Assembly: GCF_000835495.1 (NCBI RefSeq)
Contig: NW_015622545.1
Span: 124,001 to 188,000, forward strand
DNA length: 64,000 nt
From: Cladophialophora immunda
Taxonomy: Eukaryota > Ascomycota > Eurotiomycetes > Chaetothyriales > Herpotrichiellaceae
Reading direction: 5' to 3'
Positions within the stretch are counted from its first letter, which is position 1. Every line of letters begins with the position of its first letter. Of this stretch, positions 1 to 10,116 are shown piece after piece. The notes below the pieces were generated by a model that had not been told where the DNA came from, did not search any database, and worked only from the letters and a program-made list of their open reading frames with translations. The position numbers and the translations under genes are program-made.

Positions 1-439
1 GGGTGTCGACAGCCGCCACAGAAGACTCGACCAGAGTATGATTGCCAGACGCAAATTCCACAAACTCTGAAGGGTGAGGGTCTTTGGTCGACGATGGGAT
101 ATTGGTGAGTTCGGCCATCCCATCGTCCTTTTAATGGGTACCTAGGTGGTTAGTTGTTGCCGAATGCGATTCACTGGGCTGGGAATCGAGTCGTGACAGC
201 CGGCGCACAGACCAAGTGGGTTGGCCTGACGAACTACGAGCTGGAGGTGTGGAAGGCAACTCGTGTTAAATGACCCAGAACTAACACCACCTGAGCATGA
301 TCTATGTGCCGGGTGGCAGGCATCGGAGCAAGGTGAGCCGACCCAAACACGAGGGATTGGCATCAAGTACACAGTGGGTTTCCTCTATTTCCCTATCATC
401 TATTTCCGCCCTTTGTACGTTAGAATTTGGTTCTATCAA
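1..439. other. Left-edge intergenic stretch
   Basis: No supportable gene. It lies downstream of the dehydrogenase gene, which ends at 440 on the minus strand. The short open frames here start mid-sequence, overlap each other on both strands and resemble nothing I recognise. Confidence 0.5.
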
Positions 440-1375
440 TCAAAAACACATCGCACCTCCGTCTACCAAGAGATCTGCTCCCGTGATGTATCCTCCCGCC
501 CGCCGACTACTCAACAGAATGATCGGCCCTGTGATCTCCTCAATATCACCCATTCTGCCAAAAGGACAGTGTGAAGCCCAGATATCGCGGATTGGCTTGA
601 GACTATCACCGGCATTTAGGACAGTATCCATATACCCGGGGCTGATCGAATTGACTCGGATCCCGTGAACCGCCCATTCTGCTGCTAAATTGCGTGTCAT
701 ATGACTGACGGCAGCTTTACTGACATTATATGCCAGCTGGGGCTGCGGGAAGTTGGTAGGATGTGCAGAGATCGAGGAGGTCAAGACGATGCTTCCACCC
801 CGTTTTTGTTCGATCATGTGCTTTGCGACAGCGCGAGCGCAATGGAAGGAGCCCACCAAGTTCACATCGATGACCTTGCGAAATTGTTGGGAGGATGCTG
901 CAATGGAGTGGACGCAGTCAACAATTCCCGCGAAACAACAGAGGATGTCGATGCTTTGTGCGGTGGCCACTGCTTGCTGAACTGCTTCCTCGACGGCTTG
1001 AGGACATGTGACGTCGACCGCGTAGGTGTACACCTGGTGTGGGAAGTCCTTCCGTAATGTGTCGACCTGAGCTTCAGAGGACTTTAAAGTTCCCGGTAAG
1101 TCGAATAGGCAAACTACAGAGAGTCCATGTTCGATGAGTGCTCTCGCAGCTACCAAGCCGAGAGAACCTGCGCCTCCTGTCAGGATCGCGCCCCCTTCCA
1201 CTTTGAACCGTTCTGTAGCTGTGGCGGTATGACTGAGAGAAGAAGTCGAAGATATGCACGGCGCTGTCAGCGGGTTGGAGGACGACGATAGGGTCATGGT
1301 TGGAATGATACGCGACGCGAGCATCTCCCTTGCGTCTTCAACGGGGACACTCGTTGCCGGTTGGAGTTCACCCAT
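440..1375 (-). CDS. Short-chain dehydrogenase/reductase (SDR), 311 aa
   Basis: Classical SDR-type NAD(P)-dependent oxidoreductase. The nucleotide-binding glycine motif TGGAGSLG is at residues 66-73, the catalytic serine pair at about 200-201, and the YNVSK active-site motif at 216-220 (Tyr216, Lys220). The family signature VNSISPGYMDT and a C-terminal VDGGA stretch follow, so the fold is complete. The usual NNAG motif reads CFAG (147-150), a variation I associate with the sugar-alcohol (mannitol/arabinitol) dehydrogenase branch; the substrate is inferred only. The open frame continues upstream of 1375 but without another ATG, so the start is the ATG at 1373-1375. About 60 residues precede the Rossmann fold, rich in Ser/Thr and possibly a targeting sequence. 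No intron is needed. It is divergent from the kinase gene at 2140. Confidence 0.85.
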   Translation of the reverse strand: MGELQPATSVPVEDAREMLASRIIPTMTLSSSSNPLTAPCISSTSSLSHTATATERFKVEGGAILTGGAGSLGLVAARALIEHGLSVVCLFDLPGTLKSSEAQVDTLRKDFPHQVYTYAVDVTCPQAVEEAVQQAVATAQSIDILCCFAGIVDCVHSIAASSQQFRKVIDVNLVGSFHCARAVAKHMIEQKRGGSIVLTSSISAHPTNFPQPQLAYNVSKAAVSHMTRNLAAEWAVHGIRVNSISPGYMDTVLNAGDSLKPIRDIWASHCPFGRMGDIEEITGPIILLSSRRAGGYITGADLLVDGGAMCF

Positions 1376-2139
1376 TATGGCTCTTCCACGATGGACAGAG
1401 AGATGCCAGCAAGAAACCGGAAAATAATGATCTAAGCTCAATAAAGCTCAATATGTATAAGAAAATTAAAATTAGAGAATCTGGAATGCTAGGAAGAGGA
1501 GTTTTTTGGCAACAGGCTTGGAACCTCGCCCCAAAGAACCATGGTTAATTGTCCACGGCATCGGCTTGCTGTGCTCCGTATAGAGGATTGTCTTACAAGG
1601 GTTTGATCCGCACAAACTAATTCAAGCGAGCGTCCAGGTAATCTAAGACTTCCGACAAGTGAGAGCCTTCGGCTCACAGTGCTCCGAACACCAACCGCCT
1701 CTCCGAAGCCCCTGTTCTCGTGGTACATTCTTTGCGCACTAGGTAATTTAACCTTTAATGGATTTTGCCTGGTAACAGATCTTAGTATTCTCGTGATTGC
1801 CTCTCAGATGGCCAGTGTCGGGGAATCTGCCATGCGTGTCTGGTGGGTGGCAGCGTGGAACAGCGCTGCCCCAGATGCCAGCGTTTCTGTTCCTCTCTAG
1901 CAGTCCTGGTTTAGACACCACATTTACCACCTCGAGCTTTAATCAATCTTCATAAAGTGCCATTCCCCCTAGGACAGGGATGTCGCGTCTACCAGGTCAC
2001 ATACTAGATCAAACTGCCCACCCGTTGCTCTGAACGCGCCCTTGCGCCCCGTGGTCGATATCCTCTCATATACCTGAACCGCTCTCAAAATCCTCCCTTC
2101 TGCAACCAAGCATTCTCCCAACATATTCAAAGTCGAAAT
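1376..2139. promoter_or_regulatory. Divergent intergenic region between SDR and kinase genes
   Basis: This 764-base gap separates two divergent starts (ATG at 1375 minus, ATG at 2140 plus), so it should hold both promoters. The 40 bases next to the dehydrogenase start are A/T-rich (around 1440-1480). I see no certain TATA box and no gene. Confidence 0.5.
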
Positions 2140-2880
2140 ATGGACTTAGTCTACGAATTTCTTGTCGCCCGTACTCTCGAGGTGGAAAACGAGGTCAAGA
2201 CAAATCAACATGCTCCGTCGAGAACCCTGATAGCGCTCGCTGGTGTTCCCGGTGCTGGGAAGTCAACAGTTGCCAGAGAAGTTGTCAACAGACTGAATAA
2301 GCTGGCGGGCACTGCATATGCGACCGTTCTACCTATGGATGGCTTTCACCTTCCACGTGTAGCCCTTGATTTGTTGCCCAACAGTGGTGAATTACACGCT
2401 CGGAGGGGTGCCCCGTGGACGTTTGACGCGCAGGGAGTGGTGAATCTGGTGAAGCTGTTGGACCAATCGAGACGAGACGGCTCATGGCTGTCGAGAAGCG
2501 TCCTAGCGCCTGCATTTGATCATGTCGCCAAAGATCCGGTTGTCGACGCCATCATTGTGTCTCCAGATACCTCGACAGTCATATTGGAAGGGAATTGGTT
2601 GCTTTTGGATGAAAGTCCCTGGTCTACCATTAGCGCCATGGTGGACGATACTTGGTTTGTGGACGTATTGCCCGAACTTGCTCGACACCGGATAGCGCAA
2701 CGACACATCCAAAGTGGGATTGAGAACAACTGGGACGCTGCCGTGAAACGGGCAGAGTACAATGATTTGCCCAATGGAGAACTGGCGCGCGCGAAGCTGA
2801 TCCAACCCAGGATCACCATCCGCAGCGTTGAAGAATACCGGAACGGTGTAAGGAAATTGTCCGACCTCAGGCACTTGTGA
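2140..2880 (+). CDS. P-loop kinase, uridine kinase/phosphoribulokinase superfamily (YFH7-like), 246 aa
   Basis: Small ATP-dependent kinase of the uridine kinase/pantothenate kinase superfamily, most like fungal YFH7 and bacterial fructose-transport-associated kinases. Walker A GVPGAGKS is at residues 35-42. The MDGFH motif is at 66-70, RRGAPWTFD at 88-96 (the conserved segment of this subfamily), and LEGNWLLL in the mid-region acts as Walker B. A lid-type segment with ARHRIAQRH and an Arg/Asn-rich helix follows. The physiological substrate is not known for this family and cannot be read from sequence. Single exon; the ATG at 2140 gives the expected length of about 240 residues. It lies head-to-head with the dehydrogenase and 670 bases upstream of a Zn2Cys6 regulator in the same orientation, which could suggest co-regulation but does not prove it. 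Confidence 0.85.
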   Translation: MDLVYEFLVARTLEVENEVKTNQHAPSRTLIALAGVPGAGKSTVAREVVNRLNKLAGTAYATVLPMDGFHLPRVALDLLPNSGELHARRGAPWTFDAQGVVNLVKLLDQSRRDGSWLSRSVLAPAFDHVAKDPVVDAIIVSPDTSTVILEGNWLLLDESPWSTISAMVDDTWFVDVLPELARHRIAQRHIQSGIENNWDAAVKRAEYNDLPNGELARAKLIQPRITIRSVEEYRNGVRKLSDLRHL

Positions 2881-3554
2881 ATTTATGCGTCTGGAATGGG
2901 ACGACTGAGCAATGAAGTTTGTCAAGAACCTTTGGAAGGAATCGTATGCAAACTCGAAGAATGCTCTCGTGCTGCCAATACAATGCAACGAAGTCGTACG
3001 GAGCACTTTATCAACTCCCTTTTGCTCTCCAGCTGCCTTTTCAGCCTTAGTACTAGCTATATGCACCTATAAGCATCCTGTAGACTAATCTGGAATGCTA
3101 TTGTTGCCCAAAGCACTTCGTTCGTACCCTGACTTGATGCCTGTCTTTGCCAACTGCGGCGACTTTCTCATCGCAGCGTGCTTCTTTTGAGAAGTTGGCG
3201 ACTAGACCCAGAGGAGTGTGCATATGCTCCTGGGATCGAGAACATATCTTAGATGCCCCCCTTTCCCACCTCGTGCCTTGGATCCGCCGTCGCCTCTCGC
3301 GATACCATTGGCTGCAATAAAAGCAGCATAGGTCTCTTACACGTGATGCGCCACGGCTGCAATAGCCGTCAACCCCGCAAGAATCTTTCAACTTCCTGAG
3401 CAAACGCCGCACTGTCGCCACATCTTGGTTTGTTTTCTTCAACCTCCCCTCTGTGGCAGCGAGCAGTCGTGTGATAAATCTACGCCGAGCTGCGAGCACC
3501 AGCGCGAGAAGCTCGCACACTGTAATTCGACATGATGACTGCTTTGTCTCCAAC
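2881..3554. other. Intergenic region upstream of the Zn2Cys6 gene
   Basis: No gene is supported. The downstream reading frame stays open upstream to about 3453 but has no ATG before 3555, so most of this is probably promoter and 5' leader of the regulator plus the kinase 3' end. Confidence 0.5.
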
Positions 3555-5912
3555 ATGAACAGGAACCGGAGAGGAGCTCCTCGTCTGTCGGACCGGGCAT
3601 GTACAGAATGCCAACGCAGAAAGACCCGCTGCGCTCTCGGGGTCGAAGGGGCTCCTTGCGTATACTGCGCAAAGACCGGGAAAGAATGCGTTATTGCAGG
3701 GCCACCGCCACGGACGTCGCTCACTCGAAAAAACCTCCAAGCCGCTGAAATACGCTGCAGACGACTCGAGGCTATCCTCCGTCGTGTTCGTCCTGACATA
3801 AGACTCGAAGACGAGCTTGGCCGCTCAGATGACGATCTGGAGTCTCCAACCCCTCCAAGCCCTCCAGCCGCACCGGATACGACAGACTCTACACTAAATC
3901 CTGGGAAAGCACCCTTGGCTTCCGAGCTCGAATGGCACGAGATCTCCCATTTTGGTGATGACGACGATCAAAACCACCCAGATAACGGACCCTCGAAAGA
4001 TGGGATGATGTCTCTTGATTCTTCGGGCTACCTTGGTGAGTGGCTCGAAGTTGCTTCATACACCAAAGATGAGCTTCTAACTGTCTTAGGAATCACGGCT
4101 GGCTCAAGTTTGTTGAAGTCGATCTCATCATTTCTGCCACCTGTAAGCCCTAACTCCGCCGGGCCACCTACCCAAACATGTAAATCGGTTGACTCAACCG
4201 CACGGTCTCAAGACTTCTTTTTCTCGGCGAGGATGGCAAGAGGATTGGCACAGGACCTTCTGATTGAGGCTTACTTCGTGGCGTATAATTCGTCTTATCC
4301 CATCGTCCACGAACGAACGTTTCGTCAACAGCATAGCCAAAAGCATCGAATACCATCACAATCTCCTTGGCACATTGTATCCTTCATGGTGCTTGCCATT
4401 GGTGAATGGGTCAGTGGGTATTGCACGGACGAACCGTCGCTGTATTACGAAGCTGGGCGAGCCCGATTGCGTACTGAAATACTGGAGTCGGGAAATACCA
4501 TGACAGTGCAAGCTCTGTTGCTCCTGGGAAACTATCTGCAAAAGAGAGATCGCCCCAACACCGGTTACAACTTCATCGGCATCGCCTATCGAGTCGCACT
4601 GGGTCTGGGATTGCACCGAGAGATCCTCCCCGACAAGTCCAAACGCAGCCTCGCACAACAGCACCGGAGAGCGCTGTTCTGGACGCTGTATTGTTTCGAT
4701 AGTGGCTTTAGTCTCACTACTGGACGCCCCATCACGGTTGCCGACATTTTCATTGACGCAGAAAAACCTAAGAACATTGTGGACGCAGATTGTGACGCCT
4801 CCTCTACTCTGCCTCGAGAAGTCGACCACCCTACAGTATATTCCGCCCTAAATGCACAAGCTCGTCTGGCAGTCATAGCGAACGGCGCATATTGCGAAAT
4901 CTTGTGCGGAAGGAGAAACCCGGAGCCACACAGTTCGGCGATCGCTGAGGAGCGGAAACTTCAGCATTGGCGAGACTCTCTTCCCGCTTACTTTCGGACC
5001 CCTAACGTACCCACGTGGTTTCTCGGGCCCCGTCAAATTGTGCTCTGGAAGGAAGCAAACCTGCGCATTCTGATCTTGATGGCAAAGCAGCGTCGATATG
5101 ATGACCTGCAACATCGGGTGGAACTGGCGGCAGAGCTTCAACGCGTGGCCGCCGAAGCTATTGTCGATATAGCCACTTTCTGCCAGAGACATCCCGAGGC
5201 TGTCCACACTGGACTGAGCTGGTACGTTGTCTACTTCCTACTCCAGGGGATTCTGGCTATGGGCGTTTCCGAGGCGAGACGAGCGTCTCTATTAACGGAA
5301 GGCGAGTCAAAAAGGACGATTCCAGCCTGCGATGTCGCTTTGGCGAAAGCCGCCGGCTGCCTCGAGAACCTTGGGGGTTCGAACAAAGCCGCCGTCCGGA
5401 CTCTCCAGATTCTGGATCGGCTGCGTAACACATTACAGGGTACATCAGCGCCTCCGCCAACTTCGGCAGCCCATGAGACGGCCCCGACTTCATCACGGTC
5501 CATGCTTCCCTCATCTTCGATCCAGGCCGGCGTCCGGGACGATTCATCGTCGCCCAATTTTAGCCACAGCAGGTCGGCAATGTCTGACGGGAATCCATTC
5601 TCGGCTCTGAATGCGCCACTAGTGGCATCAAATGTCTCCCCTGATGGGACAATCGCGGCCAATTTCGTAGATGAAAATTGGGTTGCTACAGTTGACCCGT
5701 CTCTCCACTTCTTCCTGGACCATGTCGATGGCATTGATTGTTGGTTCCAAGGTATGCATGGATTTCCGGGCACTTTGGAACAGGACGAGTTCTCGTACAC
5801 GACTAGCAGCGTATCCACTATTCGGAGTGCTATGCCCGCTCAGATTCCTTGGTCGAATTCTGGCAACGTGTTTGATGAAAGTGAACTGTTTATCCAAAAC
5901 AACTTCGGATGA
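3555..5912 (+). CDS. Zn2Cys6 transcription factor with fungal-specific regulatory domain, 785 aa
   Basis: Binuclear zinc cluster activator/repressor of the Gal4 class. The six zinc cysteines are at residues 16, 19, 26, 35, 38 and 45 (C-x2-C-x6-C-x8-C-x2-C-x6-C), with the basic run QRRKTR between them. A short heptad-like linker follows (about 55-80), then an acidic, Pro-rich spacer. The middle-homology domain (Pfam Fungal_trans type) starts near residue 230 (LIEAYFVAYN...YPIVHERTF) and includes the typical AYRVALGLGLHRE and RRALFWTLYCFD segments. The C-terminal 150 residues are Ser/Pro-rich. The ATG at 3555 is the first in frame and places the cluster at the N-terminus as usual. Single exon. 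Target genes are unknown; nearest candidates are the kinase and dehydrogenase upstream. Confidence 0.9.
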   Translation: MNRNRRGAPRLSDRACTECQRRKTRCALGVEGAPCVYCAKTGKECVIAGPPPRTSLTRKNLQAAEIRCRRLEAILRRVRPDIRLEDELGRSDDDLESPTPPSPPAAPDTTDSTLNPGKAPLASELEWHEISHFGDDDDQNHPDNGPSKDGMMSLDSSGYLGEWLEVASYTKDELLTVLGITAGSSLLKSISSFLPPVSPNSAGPPTQTCKSVDSTARSQDFFFSARMARGLAQDLLIEAYFVAYNSSYPIVHERTFRQQHSQKHRIPSQSPWHIVSFMVLAIGEWVSGYCTDEPSLYYEAGRARLRTEILESGNTMTVQALLLLGNYLQKRDRPNTGYNFIGIAYRVALGLGLHREILPDKSKRSLAQQHRRALFWTLYCFDSGFSLTTGRPITVADIFIDAEKPKNIVDADCDASSTLPREVDHPTVYSALNAQARLAVIANGAYCEILCGRRNPEPHSSAIAEERKLQHWRDSLPAYFRTPNVPTWFLGPRQIVLWKEANLRILILMAKQRRYDDLQHRVELAAELQRVAAEAIVDIATFCQRHPEAVHTGLSWYVVYFLLQGILAMGVSEARRASLLTEGESKRTIPACDVALAKAAGCLENLGGSNKAAVRTLQILDRLRNTLQGTSAPPPTSAAHETAPTSSRSMLPSSSIQAGVRDDSSSPNFSHSRSAMSDGNPFSALNAPLVASNVSPDGTIAANFVDENWVATVDPSLHFFLDHVDGIDCWFQGMHGFPGTLEQDEFSYTTSSVSTIRSAMPAQIPWSNSGNVFDESELFIQNNFG

Positions 5913-7461
5913 CCGAAGTCATTGGGAAGGGTTGGGACATGTATGTTAGTGAGGTTGGCTCGTCGATCGTGTCAACGGCGTTGTGCCAGGTACGGGTATT
6001 CACTTCTGGATGCTCATTTCCGTTCACTCGTTATCTACAACGTTGAACGGTCGCTGAGCATACAGTATCTTGTATTTCAGACACCGAGCTTTTTGTGTTG
6101 GGGGGGGGGGGGGGGATCCAAGGACTCCTCTCGCTAGTCTCGATGCCTAAACACAAAGGACAGGATTCAAAACCGAGCTGAACGACCGGTTCCATACATT
6201 GTGATAGATGTGAGCTTTGCCTAGGAGAATAGTGTGAGACCCCTGGATTTTGGCGAAGTTATCTAAGTCAAGGAATCGGCACGATCACTAGTGGTACTTC
6301 GTTGACGAAAACGGAAGGAAAACATACATCGTGAGCCTCACGGCCGTCTCTCGCTGACAACACCGCCGCATGAGAAAGGAGCCCGAGTGCCTGCCATGTC
6401 CGATGACAGTCGTTGTTAGGCCTTAGCGCCTTAGCACCCAGAACATAGATAGATAGTAGTCAGACACTCTCCTTCATAGACACTATAATACAATATACCG
6501 CCCTAGAACACTTGTCAGACCCTCTACCGGTCAACATCGTCCAATCCCGTGGGGCAAAAACTGGAGAAACGAATACTCTAGTCGATAATCCCCACGCTTT
6601 GACCAACATACCCACCCTCAGGCTATCAAAGTATACTGGAAGTTCAATTTTGTCCACGGCTCCACCCTCATGGATGACCACTAGCTTCTTGACGAGAATT
6701 TGCAATAACGCACCTGTATGACCAAATATTTTGAAGGGACGGCACAGGAAGGTAGGATTAGACTTCACTAGCTGCGAGCTAAAGAGTCGAGTATTCAGCA
6801 ACTTGGCAGCCATTTTGGACAGCGCTCACTCCTTGACTACCAAGCAAGAAGGCAAACGAGTGACCAGGATGGTGAGGCTCAGTTTCAGCTGCGCCTCAGT
6901 GTGAGCTGCTCAGGCTGATCAGGCTCACTGCTCGACCTGCTCCCTCTCATGCAGACGTAGCTGATCTTCTTGGTGGTCGTTCTGCAGCAGATTCTAGGCA
7001 CTACAGAATGCGGCATCCGCAGAGGGAATAGGTTTCGTGCTTGTCCTCATGGTCGAGAGCAAATATTCAGCTGTGAAGCTCCCTGCACTGCCTTCAGTCC
7101 TCCTCTGGGGTTGTCCATTGGCAACTGGCATTTGTAGGGCTGGGTGCGGGGTCTGATTAGCACACTCGCAAACACTCAATCTGAGCAACTCACAAGCGAC
7201 GGTAAGGAGGGATTTCTCACGAGTCGCTTGCTAGTGACGAATCCGGGCTCTGTACTACCACCACACCAGAGATGTTGGAACGCGTGGTGCAATTCAATTT
7301 GCTCTGGCCACAGCAGATGGGTGACACTCGTTCTAAACCCAGAGCACATATTTCATCTCCCAGCTGGCTATCTGGAGCAGAGAAAGAGTCATAATTCCTT
7401 CCATCCCGGCACCAAGGCTCTCTGAGACACAGAGATACTTACTCCGACCACCAACGTAACA
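5913..7461. other. Gene-poor stretch of 1.5 kb
   Basis: No recognisable gene. A 117-codon open frame on the minus strand (6813 to 6460, with a true ATG) is the only one of note; I cannot match its product to anything and codon usage alone does not support it. A 16-base G run sits at 6100-6115. Confidence 0.45.
6100..6115. repeat. Poly-G tract, 16 bases
   Basis: Uninterrupted run of 16 G about 190 bases after the Zn2Cys6 stop codon. Runs this long are prone to length errors in sequencing, so the exact length is uncertain. Confidence 0.8.
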
Positions 7462-10116
7462 ATGGCCCCTTCTCGCGGTAGATCCTCAATTCGAGATCTT
7501 CAACGCCTGCTTGCCGTGCGACAAGCTAAGACAAGCAGATTTAACCCTCCGAACGTTCGAGGATTGCCCGGAGACAGCCTCCAGTGCCAGTAATGCAAAC
7601 AGACCGGAAGCGCAGGCGAAATCAGAAGACGTGGGAAACACCAATCAAGATTCAGTGGCATCTGAAGGTCTGTCCGTCCATTCATCCAAGTTCAAACGTG
7701 GCTTGAACGTAACTTGAAAGCTTAAACATCGGTATACACAGTGAAGAGCCTTGTCAAGGTTATTTGTGATCTCCAAAAAGACGAAAAGATGCGGCTGTCT
7801 GAGTTCAAACCCCTGTTAAAGGCCTGCCGCTCACATGTGAATGTTGATATCGATCGGATCGCTCGTTACGCAATCCACTATAATTTAATTTAAGTCGCAA
7901 GGTACCTCGTCGACGACGAAGGGGCAAATCTAAGGTCGCGAGACACATCATGGGAAGATCGGCTGTGTTCTATGCAGCCAAGCTGGGTACAGCAGGCCCG
8001 CTCAGTGATCTTGTTCAATCCTTGGATGATGATAAATATATTCAAAGCGAACTACGCCATCAAAACGTGCTCAATTGTCTTATCCAAGCCTTGGACGACG
8101 ATTAATATGTTCAAAGCGAACTACGCCATCAAGACGCGGGCAGCAAGACACCTCTGGGCTATGCATTCGGATGGGGAGCGCTACCATCGTATCTTGCTAC
8201 CGAATTCTGTCTTGCATATGGTGCTAATCCAGATACTCGAGGCAACTACGATAATTCTGCTCGGGATCGCGTCCGCCTTGTTCGTGGATTTCGGCATGAC
8301 TGGTTCCATCTTCTTTTTGCCTTGTATGGATCGGTTTCAGGTAATCAATGTTTTGATTTTCCCTTATATGTGAGATTTGAAATTCGGGGCCACGATACCG
8401 AGAGCTATACCACAACACTAAGGAGGTTGAGAACCAGACTTTTGAAAAGAGAGGAGCAAAAGAGGTGGATTTCGAGTACTGAGAATTCGTTCCGGATGCA
8501 TGTTCCATGGACCAACTTGAGCAAATCTGCTAGCTTGAAAAGAAAGAGTGCTGATGCTATCTAGAGTCTCCTAATATTCGTATGATCTGCTCAGCGATTC
8601 CGGCTCAAACTAACAAATGCCTGGGTATTTTGAGCTGCATGTCGGGCCAGTCTGTTTTCGATCAACAAAACTGCCTCCAATATTTCAGTTGGTGCTTCCA
8701 CGAACCTCCCGCTGTTCCGGGTGATCCATATATCAACTATAGGGTCTGTTCTTATGATATCTTGGACGAAAAACCTTATGCCATTACAGTAAGTTGAATG
8801 ATGAGTCTGTCATTTCGAGCTAACAATATCAGTTTCCGTGTCTTGTATTGCGGGACATGTTTACTTTCACCAGATCGAGAAAAAAAGCCCAAGAACTGAG
8901 ACACTCGATTGGTTCGCGGAGAGCTGAGAAATACATTCAAGTTGAGCGAACCCTGGACGAAACATACTATCCATCACTCTCACATGCAGTACTTAGCCAC
9001 AGGAACCAGAACCAGGTCGTTACGAGAGAATGTAAAAATCTGACAGATGGATCGGCAATACCTGAAGTTGAGCGACCTATTCTCGTAGTTCCGCAGTACT
9101 GGATCTGGAAACTAGAGAATTATGTTGTGTCGGCATTTTCACCTCCTGGAAAGACCTTTCAAGACATCCATATGCTCCTTCGAGGTATGAACGAGAAGAG
9201 TGGGCAAGAAAAAGCCTCGAGGGTGAAAATTGGGAAAGCTCTATGTCTGCTGAGCAATACACTGTGCGCGTCCTTGTCGCACAGATCAACCAATTTGGAG
9301 CAGTTCAGAGAAAACACTTCCCTTCGCCTCTCGACATCTTCGAACGTAGTGTGGTCCGAGTCCTGTCCACTGTGACCGAGTACGTGCGAAACCAGGATTT
9401 TGGAGACCTCGGATCACTAGAGAGACCGAGTTTGTGACAGATATTGCCGACGTAAGAGATGAGTTGGCATGGTGGATGATATTCTCCGTCAGCAGGAAGT
9501 ACTCTTGGAGAAGATGGTGCAAGAGATTGATTATGTCCTACCACCTGAAGAAAGCGGAAAATTGGCAAAGGCAAAAATGCAGGTCAAAGACTACCGCGAA
9601 AGAGTGCAGAAAGTCGACAGAGACGCCGAGCGAGTTGACAAAACGATTCAAGATCAACTGAACCTCAAACGAACATATGCCAGCAGTTAACGATGCGCGT
9701 GCCAGCATGAGGGACGCTCGAATTAGCTTACTGCCAAGCATGGCAGTCATCAGGTTCACTATTATCACCATCCTTTTCGCTCCGATAGCATTCATGACCA
9801 GCCTTCTGGCTCTGCCAATCGAGGAGCTGGCGAAGTACAAAAGGACGTCCGGAGATGAAGGTGTCTACTCTTCTGGATTCATTACATGGTCGTTTTGTGA
9901 GCAAATTGCCCTCGAGTATGTATATGATTCTGTGGAAACTGATGCTTCATAGTTGTTGCCGAGCTTGCGACTTTGCTCGTCACCAGCGGGCTCGTGTGGT
10001 TAGCAATGCTATACTTGCCACGCCACCTCTTTATGCAGAGCTCTGCTGGAGCCACGAAGGCTAACAGCACAACAAGCGAAGACGGAGGCGAAGTTAGGAA
10101 AGATATAGACTCATAG
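7462..10116 (+). pseudogene. Decayed ankyrin-CorA-like gene
   Basis: Remnant of a large fungal protein combining ankyrin-type repeats with a CorA-like C-terminal membrane domain. From 7462 a short ATG frame (MAPSRGRSS) stops near 7590. An ankyrin-like segment follows at about 7890-8270 (YLVDDEGANLRSRD, then in another frame GRSAVFYAAKLG and CLAYGANPDTRGN). At 8920-9160 comes RTLDETYYPSL, VVPQYWIWKLENYVVSAF, the block before CorA domains (usual form xxQLWLWxxD). After that the frame changes repeatedly: frame 1 to 3 near 9180, to 2 near 9400 (ITRETEFVTDIADVRDEL), to 1 at 9468, to 2 near 9685. The membrane helices RFTIITILFAPIAFMTSLLAL and, after another break near 9916-9952, LATLLVTSGLVWLAMLY follow; the last stop is at 10114-10116. 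Most breaks are single-base and too tight for introns. Confidence 0.7.
8016..8135 (+). repeat. 69-base in-frame tandem duplication inside the ankyrin-like remnant
   Basis: Two copies of about 51 matching bases recur with a 69-base (23-codon) offset: CTTGGATGATGAT... at 8020 against CTTGGACGACGAT... at 8090, followed by the identical 21-base block TTCAAAGCGAACTACGCCAT(C) at 8041 and 8110. Both copies encode xLDDDxYxQSELRHQ; the second has a TAA in the middle. Confidence 0.8.

Noticed and set aside
6460..6813. 117-codon minus open frame with a true ATG
   Set aside because: No recognisable product, no nearby promoter signal, and chance frames of this size are expected in 1.5 kb. Kept only as a note in the gap entry.
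7462..10116. Repeat-induced point mutation as cause of the ankyrin-CorA decay
   Set aside because: The lesions are mostly indels and the region is not enriched in TpA or strongly A/T-rich.
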